A stretch of 35,241 bases of DNA from Snodgrassella sp. CFCC 13594. GTDB taxonomy: Bacteria > Pseudomonadota > Gammaproteobacteria > Burkholderiales > Neisseriaceae. Positions 1-8,473 of the stretch are shown here, one piece after another. The position numbers and the translations under genes were made by a program. The first letter of the stretch is position 1. Each line of letters starts with the position of its first letter. The stretch lies in contig NZ_LQXR01000020.1 of assembly GCF_001590725.1 (NCBI RefSeq), forward strand, positions 1 through 35,241, given 5' to 3'. A model generated the notes under the pieces. The model made no database searches. It was not told the DNA's origin and worked only from the letters and a program-made list of their open reading frames with translations.

Positions 1-330
1 CCCAGCCCCACTGCAGCTGCTTTGGTGATTGGCTTGATTTGGGTTGACCACAGCTTTGAGGCTTTGCCTTATGTGGGCTGGTTGTGTCTGGCGATTACAC
101 TTTTTGGCGGTTTATCGATGGTGGTACAGATTCCATTCTGGTCTTTCAAAGAAATCAATGTGCGGCGCAAAGTACCATTTTTCGTGATGATTTTGGCGGT
201 GATTGGGTTACTGGTGGTGACTTGGCAGCCATCGGTGGTGCTGTTTGGATTTTTCCTATTGTATAGCTTGTCTGGCTATGTGATGTATGTATGGCGTTTG
301 CTGCGTCGTCGAAACCAGCAGGCTGCCTGA
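1..330 (+). CDS. pssA: CDP-diacylglycerol--serine O-phosphatidyltransferase, C-terminal part
   Basis: The 3' end of a gene that begins before the window; the frame is open from base 1 (PSPTAAALVIG...). PssA joins serine to CDP-diacylglycerol to give phosphatidylserine, the precursor of phosphatidylethanolamine, at the inner membrane. The visible 109 residues hold several hydrophobic segments (LCLAITLFGG, VPFFVMILAVIGLLVV, VVLFGFFLLYSLSGYVMYV) and an Arg-rich tail, as in the last third of PssA. The N-terminal CDP-alcohol phosphotransferase motif lies outside the window, so the call rests on the PSPTAAA segment and the membrane pattern. The stop codon TGA is supplied by an uptake sequence at 320-331, and the next gene starts one base later. 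Confidence 0.72.
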   Translation, partial: PSPTAAALVIGLIWVDHSFEALPYVGWLCLAITLFGGLSMVVQIPFWSFKEINVRRKVPFFVMILAVIGLLVVTWQPSVVLFGFFLLYSLSGYVMYVWRLLRRRNQQAA

Positions 331-331
331 A
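320..331 (+). repeat. DNA uptake sequence (AG-simDUS)
   Basis: Exact AGGCTGCCTGAA. It encodes the last residues of PssA, and its internal TGA is the PssA stop codon. Confidence 0.9.
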
Positions 332-775
332 ATGTCCAAGCCCATTGTGTTGGTCAGCGCTTGTTTGGCCGGACAAAAAGTCCGCTATGATGGTCGCGCA
401 TGTTTGTGTACCGAGTTGGGCGTGGAAGGTGATGTGCATCAGATAGCGTTTTGTCCGGAGATGGCTGCTGGGTTGCCTGTGCCGCGCCCGCCTGCTGAGA
501 TTCAAGGCGGAGATGGCGCTGCGGTGCTGGCAAGTAAGGCACGGGTGATTGATTTCCAGGGCACCGATGTCACAGAATTTTTTGTGCGGGGGGCGGAACA
601 GGCTTTGGCAGTGGCTCAACAACATCAGGTTAAAGTGGCGATTCTCAAACAAAACAGCCCTTCCTGCGGTTGTGGACGGATCTATGAAGGTGATTTTTCA
701 GGCAACTTGAAAAATGGGGATGGCGTGACGGCCGCGCTATTGCGGCAACATGGTATTAAAGTGGTGAGCCGTTAA
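332..775 (+). CDS. DUF523 family protein (YbbK-like)
   Basis: A 147-residue protein of the DUF523 family, whose biochemical role is not established. The family's Cys-rich motifs are all present: VSACLAGQKVRYDG near the N-terminus, FCPEMAAGLPVPRPPAEI, and KQNSPSCGCGRIYEG in the C-terminal half. The clustered conserved cysteines suggest metal or redox chemistry, but that is inference. The ATG at 332 follows the pssA stop by one base, so the two are probably co-transcribed. An in-frame upstream start at 287 would lie inside pssA, and the family normally begins right at MSKPIVLVSACL. Confidence 0.85.
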   Translation: MSKPIVLVSACLAGQKVRYDGRACLCTELGVEGDVHQIAFCPEMAAGLPVPRPPAEIQGGDGAAVLASKARVIDFQGTDVTEFFVRGAEQALAVAQQHQVKVAILKQNSPSCGCGRIYEGDFSGNLKNGDGVTAALLRQHGIKVVSR

Positions 776-805
776 TCAAGGATTTAAGGACAGAAAAGAA
801 GAGAC

Positions 806-1611
806 ATGTGGGATAGCACGTTGATTATTGCTTTATTGCTCATGGGTTGTGTGGCTGGTTTCTTGGCCGGATTGCTGGGCATTGGTGGCGGCATGGTGGT
901 GGTACCCGTGGTGTTGTGGGTATTGCACCATTTGGCGCCCACCAACATGCACAGCCAGCAATTGGCACTGGGCACTTCGTTTGCAGTGATGAGTTTAACC
1001 ATGTTGGCCAGCATGGTCGCGCAATATCGACGTCATAACATTCGCATGGATGTACTGCCCAAAATGGCGCCAGCACTGATTGGCGGCGCACTGTTGGGGG
1101 CATCGGTAACCCGGTTTTTACCCAGTCGTGGACTACAGTTGTTTTTCATTGTGTTTGCCTATGTGATGGCAGTACAGGCTTTAACCAATTACAAACCCAA
1201 AGCCACGCGCCATTTGCCTGATACGGCGGGGATGGCCGGTGCCGGTGGCGCCATTGGCTGTATTGCCAGCTGGGTGGGTGTGGGTGGTGGTGGCATGTTG
1301 GTGCCGTTTTTCCTGTATTGTAATGTGTCCATTCGACAGGCCATTGGCACCTCCACCGCTTTGGGGTGGTGTGTGGCCGTTACGGGCACACTGGGTTATG
1401 TGATGACCGGTTGGACGGTATCGGGTTTGCCTACAGGGTCGGTGGGCTTTTGTTATTGGCCTGTGGCGGCTGTCATGGCCCTGGCCACCGTCAGTTTGGC
1501 GCCGGTGGGTGTGCGGGTTGGCAGCGGATGTCACAAAATGTATTGAAAAAAATATTTGGCTTATTCATGTTGGTGGTGGCTACACAAACGCTTTATCACT
1601 GGCTGCGCTAG
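806..1611 (+). CDS. TauE/SafE (TSUP) family membrane permease, frameshifted near 1520
   Basis: Probable anion/sulfonate permease of the TSUP family (Pfam TauE/SafE). Two family repeats are visible: GLLGIGGGMVVVP at about residues 23-35, and SWVGVGGGGMLVPFF in the second half, with about eight hydrophobic segments between and around them. The first frame runs to 1546 and ends in an unrelated tail (GSGCHKMY). The typical C-terminus (RMSQNVLKKIFGLFMLVVATQTLYHWLR) continues in the frame ending at 1611. One missing base in GTTGGCAGCGG near 1520 explains this; with it restored the protein is 268 residues, a normal length. No nearby gene hints at the substrate. Confidence 0.8.
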
Positions 1612-1799
1612 CCTGGTGCGAAGTGGTTAATGCGATTCCTGGTGGGCGTGAGTGACACTGTATATCTTTAGCCGCATGTGTACCGCCGAAGCATAGGATA
1701 TTCTGAGTGGTAGATGGCGTTGGGCTAAGATGTTAACCAGATTGGGTGGATCAGGACGATGTGCCAATGGGTTGGTGGCATAAAATCAGGGAGCATAAA

Positions 1800-3017
1800 A
1801 TGGCAGTGAATTTAAATACCCCGACAGACGATCAGATTGTATCGATTGATGGGGCACAGGTATTTGTGGGCCAAGCCGGCATCAAAAAAGCAGGGCATGA
1901 TGACGTGACGCTGATTGTATTTAATGGTAACAACAGTGTGGGCGCCGTGTTCACCCAAAATCGATTTTGTGCGGCACCGGTGCAAATTGCGAAGCAGCAT
2001 TTGGCGGCTGATTTGGGTATTCGCGCTTTGGTTATCAATACTGGCAATGCCAATGCGGGTACCGGCCAACGTGGACGTAATGATGCCGAATTGACGTGCC
2101 AGATGGTGGCACGTCAGATTGGGTGTCAGCCTGAACAGGTGTTGCCATTTTCAACGGGCGTCATTCTGGAGCCATTGCCTGTAGAAAAAATTGTAGCGGC
2201 GCTGCCGAAAGTACGGCCAGTGCATTGGACGCAGGCTGCGGCTGCCATCATGACCACCGATACACTGCCTAAAGCGGCCAGCCGCACCTTGCAAATAGAA
2301 GGTGAAACCATTGAGTTTACCGGTATTGCCAAAGGTTCTGGCATGATTCACCCCAATATGGCGACCATGTTGAGTTTTATTGCTACCGATGCAGCCATTG
2401 CCCAGCCTGTGTTACAGCAAATGGTGGCCGAGGTGGCGCAAACCTCATTCAATTCCATCACTGTGGATGGCGATACCAGTACCAACGATAGTTTTGTGGT
2501 GGTGGCCACTGGCAAAACCAAGCTAGGTAAAATCAGTGCCATATCCGATAAAAATTATGTGGCGGTTAAGGCAGTATTGGCAGATCTGGCGCTGGAGTTG
2601 GCACAAGCCATTGTGCGCGATGGCGAGGGCGCGAGCAAATTCATCACCGTACACACGAAAAATGCGCTGACGGTTGAAGAAGCGCGCCAAGTGGGCTATA
2701 CCATTGCCCGATCACCATTGGTGAAAACCGCGTTTTATGCCAGTGACCCGAATTTAGGGCGCATTTTGTGTGCCATTGGTTATGCTGGCATTGCGGATTT
2801 GGACGTAAATGCATTGAAAGTGTATTTGGGAGATGTATTGGTGGCGGAACGTGGTGGTCGCGCCGATAGCTATACTGAAGAAGCAGGCCAACGTGTGATG
2901 GCAGAGCCGGAAATTACCATCACGGTGGATTTGCAGCGTGGCGACGCGCAAGCGCGCATTTATACTTGTGATTTATCTAAAGAGTATGTGTCCATCAATG
3001 CCGATTATCGCAGCTGA
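1800..3017 (+). CDS. argJ: Bifunctional glutamate N-acetyltransferase / ornithine acetyltransferase ArgJ
   Basis: ArgJ moves the acetyl group from N-acetylornithine to glutamate, recycling it in arginine synthesis; bifunctional forms also use acetyl-CoA. The 405-residue product carries the self-cleavage site KGSGMIHPNMATML, where the chain splits between Ala188 and Thr189 and the freed Thr becomes the nucleophile. The start at 1800 (MAVNLNTP) is preceded by AGGGAG with a 6-base spacer and matches neisserial ArgJ. The frame is open back to 1746 but without a ribosome site. It stands alone between the TSUP gene and an intrinsic terminator. The 188 bases before it contain no recognisable gene. 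Confidence 0.96.
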   Translation: MAVNLNTPTDDQIVSIDGAQVFVGQAGIKKAGHDDVTLIVFNGNNSVGAVFTQNRFCAAPVQIAKQHLAADLGIRALVINTGNANAGTGQRGRNDAELTCQMVARQIGCQPEQVLPFSTGVILEPLPVEKIVAALPKVRPVHWTQAAAAIMTTDTLPKAASRTLQIEGETIEFTGIAKGSGMIHPNMATMLSFIATDAAIAQPVLQQMVAEVAQTSFNSITVDGDTSTNDSFVVVATGKTKLGKISAISDKNYVAVKAVLADLALELAQAIVRDGEGASKFITVHTKNALTVEEARQVGYTIARSPLVKTAFYASDPNLGRILCAIGYAGIADLDVNALKVYLGDVLVAERGGRADSYTEEAGQRVMAEPEITITVDLQRGDAQARIYTCDLSKEYVSINADYRS

Positions 3018-3047
3018 GTAGGTGTGCTGTTTTGATTAACCATGAAT

Positions 3048-3074
3048 AAACCCGGTTGTGATAACCGGGTTTTT
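3048..3074 (+). terminator. Intrinsic terminator after argJ
   Basis: A 10-bp stem (AAACCCGGTT / AACCGGGTTT) with a 5-base loop, followed by a short T run. It starts 31 bases after the argJ stop. Confidence 0.9.
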
Positions 3075-3078
3075 GGAT

Positions 3079-3093
3079 TTCAGGCAGCCTGAA
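3079..3093. repeat. Composite DNA uptake sequence (simDUS and kingDUS overlapped)
   Basis: TTCAGGCAGCCTGAA. On the minus strand bases 3079-3090 read the simDUS AGGCTGCCTGAA. On the plus strand 3082-3093 read AGGCAGCCTGAA, the dialect described for Kingella. Confidence 0.85.
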
Positions 3094-3153
3094 ACGAGGG
3101 ATAATTTGAACACATAGATGGCCGCAGTGAATGTGTTCAATGGCGTGTGGTGG

Positions 3154-3516
3154 TTAAGGCTGAGTCGATTTTTGTACGGCTGTTAGTTTGATTTCGACTT
3201 TCCATTTGGGATTGGCCAGCGTTGCCTGGACACAGGCGCGAGCTGGGGTTTTTCCCGGCACTACCCAAGCATCCCAGGCTTGATTCAAACCGTTGTAATC
3301 AGCCAAATTGGGTAAGTAAATCACCACTTCACAGATGTGCGCTTTATCGGAATCACAGGCCGCCAAAATAGTGTCAATTTGAGCCAGCACATTTTCGGTC
3401 TGCGCGGTGATGCCATCATCTTCGTTGGTCGGAACTTGGCCAGCCAAAAACACCAAGCCTTGGGCGATGGTGGCTTCAGACAAACGACTGCCGCTTTGGT
3501 AATGTTGGATACTCAT
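3154..3516 (-). CDS. RidA/YoaB family protein
   Basis: A 120-residue member of the YjgF/YER057c/UK114 (RidA) superfamily. Archetypal RidA hydrolyses reactive enamine/imine intermediates. This sequence is closer to the YoaB branch, whose substrate is not known to me: it shares NVLAQIDTILAACDSDKAHI, LNQAWDAWVVPGKTPAR and the NPKWKVEIKLTAV end. The Arg in PARACVQA matches the substrate-binding Arg of RidA. I chose the ATG at 3516 because AGGA lies 5 bases before it; an upstream frame start (MRNM) lacks such spacing. It diverges from the YbaK-type gene. Confidence 0.88.
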   Translation of the reverse strand: MSIQHYQSGSRLSEATIAQGLVFLAGQVPTNEDDGITAQTENVLAQIDTILAACDSDKAHICEVVIYLPNLADYNGLNQAWDAWVVPGKTPARACVQATLANPKWKVEIKLTAVQKSTQP

Positions 3517-3621
3517 CATGTTCCTCATGGTGTGGTGGTAAAGCGGTATGTTAACATGAGATTAAGTCATTTTTGGTGGCTTTTGATAATATTAAAATCA
3601 ATCACTTAAATCTATAATGTT

Positions 3622-4110
3622 ATGAGTAAAAATAAATTTCCAGTCACCCCCGCCATTCGTTTTTTGCGTGCTCATGACGTGGTGTTTGAACCACGCGAGT
3701 ATCCCTATGTGGCGCATGGTGGCACGGCGCAATCAGCTGTGTGTTTGGGCGTAGATGAGCATGCTGTCATTAAGACCATTGTGCTGCAAAATGAGCACAA
3801 ACAGGGCTTAATTGTGTTGATGCATGGGGATAAACACATCTCCACGCGGCAGCTGGCCCGTGATTTGGACATGAAACACATCGAACCAGCCAGCCCCGAG
3901 CAAGCCAACAAATGGACCGGTTATTTGGTAGGCGGCACCAGCCCTTTTGGTAATAAGGCTGGGTTGCCTGTGTATGTGGAAGCCACCATCTATGATTTGC
4001 CTGAGATTTACATCAATGGCGGCAAGCGTGGTTTTCTGGTGGCGATGGCGCCCCAGGGCTTACAATCACTTCAGCCGCAAAGCGTGCATGTGGCCACAGA
4101 CGTGGCATAG
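3622..4110 (+). CDS. ybaK: YbaK/EbsC family Cys-tRNA(Pro) deacylase
   Basis: A 162-residue protein of the YbaK/ProX editing-domain family. E. coli YbaK removes cysteine wrongly attached to tRNA-Pro in trans to prolyl-tRNA synthetase. Visible family features are FPVTPAIRFLRAHDVVFEPREYPY, a central KTIVLQ strand carrying the conserved Lys, and GGTSPFGNKAGLPVYVEATI followed by INGGKRGFLV. The length is typical. It is alone on this strand, divergent from the RidA-family gene. The 105 bases between them must hold both promoters, but I see no convincing pair of boxes. Confidence 0.92.
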   Translation: MSKNKFPVTPAIRFLRAHDVVFEPREYPYVAHGGTAQSAVCLGVDEHAVIKTIVLQNEHKQGLIVLMHGDKHISTRQLARDLDMKHIEPASPEQANKWTGYLVGGTSPFGNKAGLPVYVEATIYDLPEIYINGGKRGFLVAMAPQGLQSLQPQSVHVATDVA

Positions 4111-4217
4111 TCATTCGATTTTTGGGTGGAAGCAAACGCATCAGGCAGTGCATTTTCAGATGTCGATTTGATGTAACTGGTGTATAACTACACAAGACTA
4201 CATTTTTGTGATAGCGT

Positions 4218-4229
4218 TTCAGGCAGCCT
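4218..4229 (-). repeat. DNA uptake sequence
   Basis: TTCAGGCAGCCT, the exact simDUS on the minus strand, in the 193-base gap before glcB. Nothing else recognisable is in that gap. Confidence 0.9.
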
Positions 4230-4303
4230 GTGGTTATATGCCTCAGCGCTTTCAAGGTAATGCCGAATCCATAAAAAAATAAGACTTAGAAGTGAGGAAT
4301 ATG

Positions 4304-6490
4304 ATGGCCAGCTATATAACTGCCGCTCAATTGCAAGTAGACAAGACTTTATATGATTTTGTTGCCAACGTGGTTTTGGCTGAGCACCCCAATAAAAATC
4401 TCAGTGCCGAAAGTTTTTGGCAAGGGTTCAGTGATTTGGTGCATGCCTTTGCGCCGCGTAATCAGGCTTTATTGGCCAAGCGCGATGCCATTCAGGCAAA
4501 AATGGATGCTTGGCATCAAGCCCATCCGGGTGCCAATACTGATTTAGTCGCCTACAAAGCGTATTTGAAAGAGATTGGCTATTTGGTTGATGCTCCAGCC
4601 GATTTTCACATTACCACGCAAAATGTGGACCGTGAAATTGCGGAACAAGCGGGACCGCAGCTGGTGGTGCCCATCATGAATGCGCGCTATGCTTTGAATG
4701 CGGCCAATGCTCGTTGGGGCAGCTTGTATGATGCGCTGTATGGCACGGATGTGATTGCCCATGAAGGCGATTTGGCCCCTGGTAACGGTTACAATGCTCA
4801 GCGCGGCGACGCAGTCATTGCGTTCGCACGTCAATTTTTGGATCAAAGCATCCCTTTGGTGGCAGGTAGTCACAAAGATGCCATCGCTTATCAAGTGATC
4901 GCAGGCCAAGTTCAGGCAACTTTAAAAGAAGGTCGCAAAGTGGGGTTACATAGCCCTGAACTGTTTGTGGGGTACAGCGGCGATGCCGATGCACCCACTG
5001 CCTTGCTGTTTCTGCAAAATGGTTTGCATTTTGATGTGCAAATCGACAAAACCAGTGCCATCGGTCAACAAGATCCAGCCGGCATTAAAGATGTGATTAT
5101 GGAAGCTGCGCTGTCGACGATTATGGACTGTGAAGACTCCGTTGCTGCTGTTGATGGCGAAGACAAGACTTTGGTCTATGAAAACTGGTATGGCTTGATG
5201 ACCGGTACGTTGCAAGAAGAAGTACGTAAAGGCGATAAACTATTTGTACGCAAATTAAATGCTGATCGGGTATACATCAAGCCTGATGGCCGTACCCAAT
5301 TTAAACTACCCGGCCGCTCTTTGTTGTTTATTCGTAATGTTGGTCATTTGATGACCACGCCGGCTGTATTGGATCAACATGGCCACGAAATCCCAGAAGG
5401 CATTTTGGATGGGGTGATGACAGCGTTGATTGCACCTTTTGATCTCACTCGCAGTGAGAACACCAACAGCCGTTCTGGTAGTGTTTATATTGTTAAACCC
5501 AAAATGCATGGCCCTGAAGAAGCGGCATTCGCCAATGACTTATTTGGTGCGATTGAAGATTTGACATTGCTGCCGCGAAATACCTTGAAAATGGGCATCA
5601 TGGATGAAGAGCGGCGTACTTCCGTGAATCTCAAAGCGTGCATTCAGGCAGCCCAAGAGCGCGTGGTGTTTATTAATACGGGCTTTTTGGATCGCACTGG
5701 TGATGAAATTCACACGGCGATGCAAGCGGGCCCCATGGTGCGTAAAGGCGACATGAAGGCCAGCAAATGGATTGCCGCCTATGAGCGCAATAATGTACAG
5801 GCAGGGCTAGCGTGTGGTCTGCCTGGCAAAGCTCAAATTGGTAAAGGCATGTGGGCCATGCCGGATTTAATGGCAGAAATGCTGAAACAGAAAATTGCCC
5901 ACCCCAAGTCTGGTGCCACTACGGCTTGGGTGCCATCGCCTACCGCTGCTACGTTGCACAGCTTACATTATCACCAAGTGAATGTATTTGAAGTACAAAA
6001 GCAGTTGGCTGATGATCGCGCTGATTTATTGGCTGATTTGCTGACTATCCCGGTGGCGGTCAATCCGTCATGGACGCCGATGGAAATTCAACAAGAACTG
6101 GACAATAATTGCCAAGGTATACTGGGCTATGTTGTCCGTTGGGTGGACCAAGGTATTGGCTGCTCGAAAGTGCCCGATATTCACAACATTGGGCTGATGG
6201 AGGATCGTGCTACGTTGCGTATTTCCAGCCAACACATCGCTAATTGGCTGGTGCATGGCATTGTGACTGAGGCGCAGGTCAAAGAAACCCTCAGTCGCAT
6301 GGCAGCGATGGTTGATAGTCAAAATGCCGCCGATACCCATTATGAACCGATGGCGGGGCATGAGACCACATCATGCGCCTTTCGCGCTGCCAGTGATTTG
6401 ATTTTTAAAGGGACAGAGCAACCCAATGGCTACACAGAGCCCTTATTGCATCATTGGCGTCGAGTGAAAAAGGGCGAATTATCTGCTTAA
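4304..6490 (+). CDS. glcB: Malate synthase G
   Basis: Condenses glyoxylate and acetyl-CoA to malate, so two-carbon compounds can feed the TCA cycle. At 728 residues it is the long G form, not the ~530-residue A form. Family blocks in order: [36 protein letters not shown] with the catalytic Arg, [17 protein letters not shown] with the Mg-binding Glu, [16 protein letters not shown] with the Mg-binding Asp, and the C-terminal [20 protein letters not shown] and [20 protein letters not shown] chose ATG 4304 because GAGG ends 6 bases upstream; ATG 4301 is also possible. No isocitrate lyase gene is adjacent. Confidence 0.96.
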   Translation: MASYITAAQLQVDKTLYDFVANVVLAEHPNKNLSAESFWQGFSDLVHAFAPRNQALLAKRDAIQAKMDAWHQAHPGANTDLVAYKAYLKEIGYLVDAPADFHITTQNVDREIAEQAGPQLVVPIMNARYALNAANARWGSLYDALYGTDVIAHEGDLAPGNGYNAQRGDAVIAFARQFLDQSIPLVAGSHKDAIAYQVIAGQVQATLKEGRKVGLHSPELFVGYSGDADAPTALLFLQNGLHFDVQIDKTSAIGQQDPAGIKDVIMEAALSTIMDCEDSVAAVDGEDKTLVYENWYGLMTGTLQEEVRKGDKLFVRKLNADRVYIKPDGRTQFKLPGRSLLFIRNVGHLMTTPAVLDQHGHEIPEGILDGVMTALIAPFDLTRSENTNSRSGSVYIVKPKMHGPEEAAFANDLFGAIEDLTLLPRNTLKMGIMDEERRTSVNLKACIQAAQERVVFINTGFLDRTGDEIHTAMQAGPMVRKGDMKASKWIAAYERNNVQAGLACGLPGKAQIGKGMWAMPDLMAEMLKQKIAHPKSGATTAWVPSPTAATLHSLHYHQVNVFEVQKQLADDRADLLADLLTIPVAVNPSWTPMEIQQELDNNCQGILGYVVRWVDQGIGCSKVPDIHNIGLMEDRATLRISSQHIANWLVHGIVTEAQVKETLSRMAAMVDSQNAADTHYEPMAGHETTSCAFRAASDLIFKGTEQPNGYTEPLLHHWRRVKKGELSA
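5643..5653 (-). repeat. DUS core (11 of 12 bases) inside glcB
   Basis: TTCAGGCAGCC followed by C instead of T. In the glcB frame it encodes IQAA. Confidence 0.6.
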
Positions 6491-6508
6491 GTTGGACTTT
6501 GGTATATG

Positions 6509-6549
6509 AAAGTCTTTCAGGCCGCTTAATTGGCCTGAAAGGCTTTTTT
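6509..6549. terminator. Terminator between convergent glcB and midA
   Basis: A 10-bp perfect stem (CTTTCAGGCC / GGCCTGAAAG), lengthened by AAG/CTT across one T-G wobble, with an 8-base loop and a six-T tract on the plus strand. It serves glcB and could also stop midA transcription. Confidence 0.88.
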
Positions 6550-6572
6550 ATTTCAATGATGGGTCTTTGTGT

Positions 6573-7732
6573 TTAGAGCTTATGGCATAAATCACCAACA
6601 CGAAAGCCCAGCCAATCCACATCGATATTTTTACCCAAAGCCATCACTTTAAATAGCTCGCCCATTTCGTGTTGGTCTAAAAGCATGTGGCAAGCAGCGG
6701 CTGCCTGAATGTAGGCCGTGCTTTCTGGTTTTCCTGTCTGTGCGAGTAATTCCGTAATGCCTAAATTGAGCAGGAAATACGCCTGCGTGGTGTAGCCGAT
6801 TAAATCCAAACCATGGTCCACGCCGGCATCGGCGATGCGAGTGAAATTAACGTGTGCGGTGAGGTCAGTAAGCCAGGTAGGAAGAAGGGATCATGAATGG
6901 AGTGGTGGTGGTAATGGCCAATCAAGGTGCCTTCGTTGCGCTGTGGGTGATAATACTGAGCAGCGTCGAAGCCATAGTCGATCCAAATCATGGCACCTCG
7001 CGTGAGTTTTTGCGCCAGCGTGGACACAAAAGCATATTGGCGAGGATGCAATTCGGACCGATAAGCAGCGCCAGTATCAGGAAAAGTATTGAGTACTTCG
7101 AACACAGCAGGTGCAGCCGTTTCTGGTTGGCCTTGCCATTGCAATCCTGTGTTGTTTAATGTGACCCCCATGCGGTGAACTTGTTCGCCCATTCGCTCAT
7201 AAATTTCTACGGGCATGGCATCCAAAACTTCATTGCCAATCACAATCCCATCCATACTTTCAGGCAGCCGGTTTAAATGCACTACTTTATCTGCCCATTG
7301 CGGCAGGAGTGTTGCAATCCGCTCTTTTTGGCGCAGTGCCAATTCGGCCGATATTTCAATAATGCAGTATTGGTGAACTGCCTCCGGGGGCAGTGATGAC
7401 AAAATTGTGGCGGCTAAATCCCCAGTGCCTGCGCCAAACTCATAAATTACCCCTGCGGTTTGCGGCAATAATGACAATAGCTGCCGTGCTAAAGCTTGAC
7501 CAAACAGCGGTGTGAGCGTGGGTGCAGTGACAAAATCGCCGCCGAGCCCAAATTTTTGTGTTCCACCACTGTAATAGCCCCACTGTGGTTGATACAAAGC
7601 CATGTCCATGTACTGTGAAAACGGCAGCCAGCCTTGGTGAAGGTCGAGGGCAGTGGCGATTTCACGAAGCAAACACTCACTACTGGCCAAAGCAGCTGAT
7701 GAAGGCTGGGGTAAAGCGGGTGTTTGCGACAT
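6573..7732 (-). CDS. MidA-family SAM-dependent methyltransferase (COG1565/DUF185), frameshifted near 6870
   Basis: Class I methyltransferase of the MidA/NDUFAF7 family. The mitochondrial member methylates an Arg of complex I; the bacterial substrate is not established. Seen in order: FSQYMDMALYQPQWGYY at the N-terminus, GGDFVTAPTLTPLFGQALARQL, the SAM-binding motif VIYEFGAGTGDLA, GNEVLDAMPV, and YGFDAAQYYHPQRNEGTL. The first frame then degenerates after FFLPGL, while DLTAHVNFTRIADAGVDHGLD and the C-terminus follow in another frame. One missing base in CCTGGCTTACTGACC near 6870 explains this. The repaired length is 386 residues, normal for the family. DUS cores at 6699-6709 and 7259-7269 lie inside it. 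Confidence 0.86.
6699..6709 (+). repeat. DUS core (11 of 12 bases) inside midA
   Basis: GGCTGCCTGAA preceded by C instead of A. On the midA strand it encodes IQAA. Confidence 0.6.
7259..7269 (-). repeat. DUS core (11 of 12 bases) inside midA
   Basis: TTCAGGCAGCC followed by G. Read on the midA strand it encodes LPE. Confidence 0.6.
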
Positions 7733-7926
7733 GATGTTTTTCCGAAGCTGAAAGCCTGCATTATAAACGGCTGTTTCCGAATAGGTGCTGCTTTAACAGG
7801 ATGACAAGATGGTTCTTCACAAAATATGACATGAAGTTTTGGTCATTCAAATCGTTGCATTCCGATAAGTCTCTGTCTTGAAAATGCATTTTAGAGTTTG
7901 GCGTTTACAGGAAATGACAAATCTCA

Positions 7927-7955
7927 TTGACCCATTGACAAAACTTGCCTATAGT
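7927..7955 (+). promoter_or_regulatory. Putative sigma-70 promoter of the dcw cluster (PmraZ)
   Basis: TTGACC (7927-7932) and TATAGT (7950-7955) are separated by 17 bases, placing the start site near 7962. A second TTGACA at 7935 is too close to the -10 to be used with it. The divergent midA gene starts about 195 bases upstream. Confidence 0.72.
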
Positions 7956-7990
7956 GTGGGCATGTGGGGCAAAGTGTCGAAAAGTGGGCG
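7951..7990 (+). promoter_or_regulatory. MraZ operator: four tandem 10-bp boxes
   Basis: Four consecutive decamers ATAGTGTGGG, CATGTGGGGC, AAAGTGTCGA and AAAGTGGGCG, each with GTG at the same phase. Known MraZ sites are tandem GTG(G/T) repeats spaced 10 bp apart just upstream of mraZ. Here they overlap the -10 box and start site, so bound MraZ should block initiation (autorepression, inferred). Confidence 0.82.
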
Positions 7991-8017
7991 ATAAATCCTA
8001 GTTGAAGGAGCAATGTG

Positions 8018-8473
8018 GTGTTTGGTGGCGCATACGAGTTGACCATAGACAGCAAAGGGCGTTTGGCTATTCCTGCCAAATTCAGAGAGCTGCTGGCGCG
8101 CCATTTTTCTCCTTTTCTGGTGGCCACTTTGGAAAAACGGACGCACTTGCTGCTCTATCCAGAACCGCAGTGGCGAAATGTCGAAACACAATTGCTGCAA
8201 TTGCCAGTGGCGGGAAATAAAGTATTACAGGCCTATCAGAATTTGCTTTTGCACAACGCCGATACTTTGGAATTGGATGGCTCTGGTCGAATCTTGTTGC
8301 CTCAGAATTTGCGCCGATTGGTTGAGTTCGATAAAGAAGTTTATGTGGTGGGCAGGGCTAATCGCATCGAAGTGTGGGGTAGGGCACTTTGGGAAGATCA
8401 AAACAATGCGGCGCTGGACATGGATGAAGACATGTTGGCGATTGAATTGAGTAAAACACAGCTACAGCTATGA
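8018..8473 (+). CDS. mraZ: Transcriptional regulator MraZ
   Basis: DNA-binding repressor of the dcw cluster, acting as a ring of subunits on repeated boxes. The 151-residue product shows two SpoVT/AbrB-like halves: [22 protein letters not shown] at the N-terminus and [40 protein letters not shown] in the middle. The start is GTG at 8018, giving MFGGAY as in Neisseria, with AAGGAG 7 bases upstream. A GTG at 8015 is only 4 bases from that site, and the nearby ATG at 8013 is out of frame. The stop overlaps the rsmH start (ATGA), indicating translational coupling. The last ~25 residues extend beyond the conserved domain. Confidence 0.95.
   Translation: MFGGAYELTIDSKGRLAIPAKFRELLARHFSPFLVATLEKRTHLLLYPEPQWRNVETQLLQLPVAGNKVLQAYQNLLLHNADTLELDGSGRILLPQNLRRLVEFDKEVYVVGRANRIEVWGRALWEDQNNAALDMDEDMLAIELSKTQLQL

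Noticed and set aside
1612..1799. A possible small gene or regulatory RNA between the TSUP gene and argJ
   Set aside because: No frame with a ribosome site, no hairpin with a T run and no recognisable riboswitch or promoter pair could be seen.
3613..3618. Consensus TATAAT just upstream of the ybaK start
   Set aside because: It is only 3 bases before the ATG at 3622, so transcription would begin after the start codon, and there is no matching -35 at 17 bases. Probably coincidental.
8013..8015. ATG as the mraZ start
   Set aside because: It is out of frame with mraZ. The GTG at 8018 has the right ribosome-site spacing and gives the conserved MFGG start.
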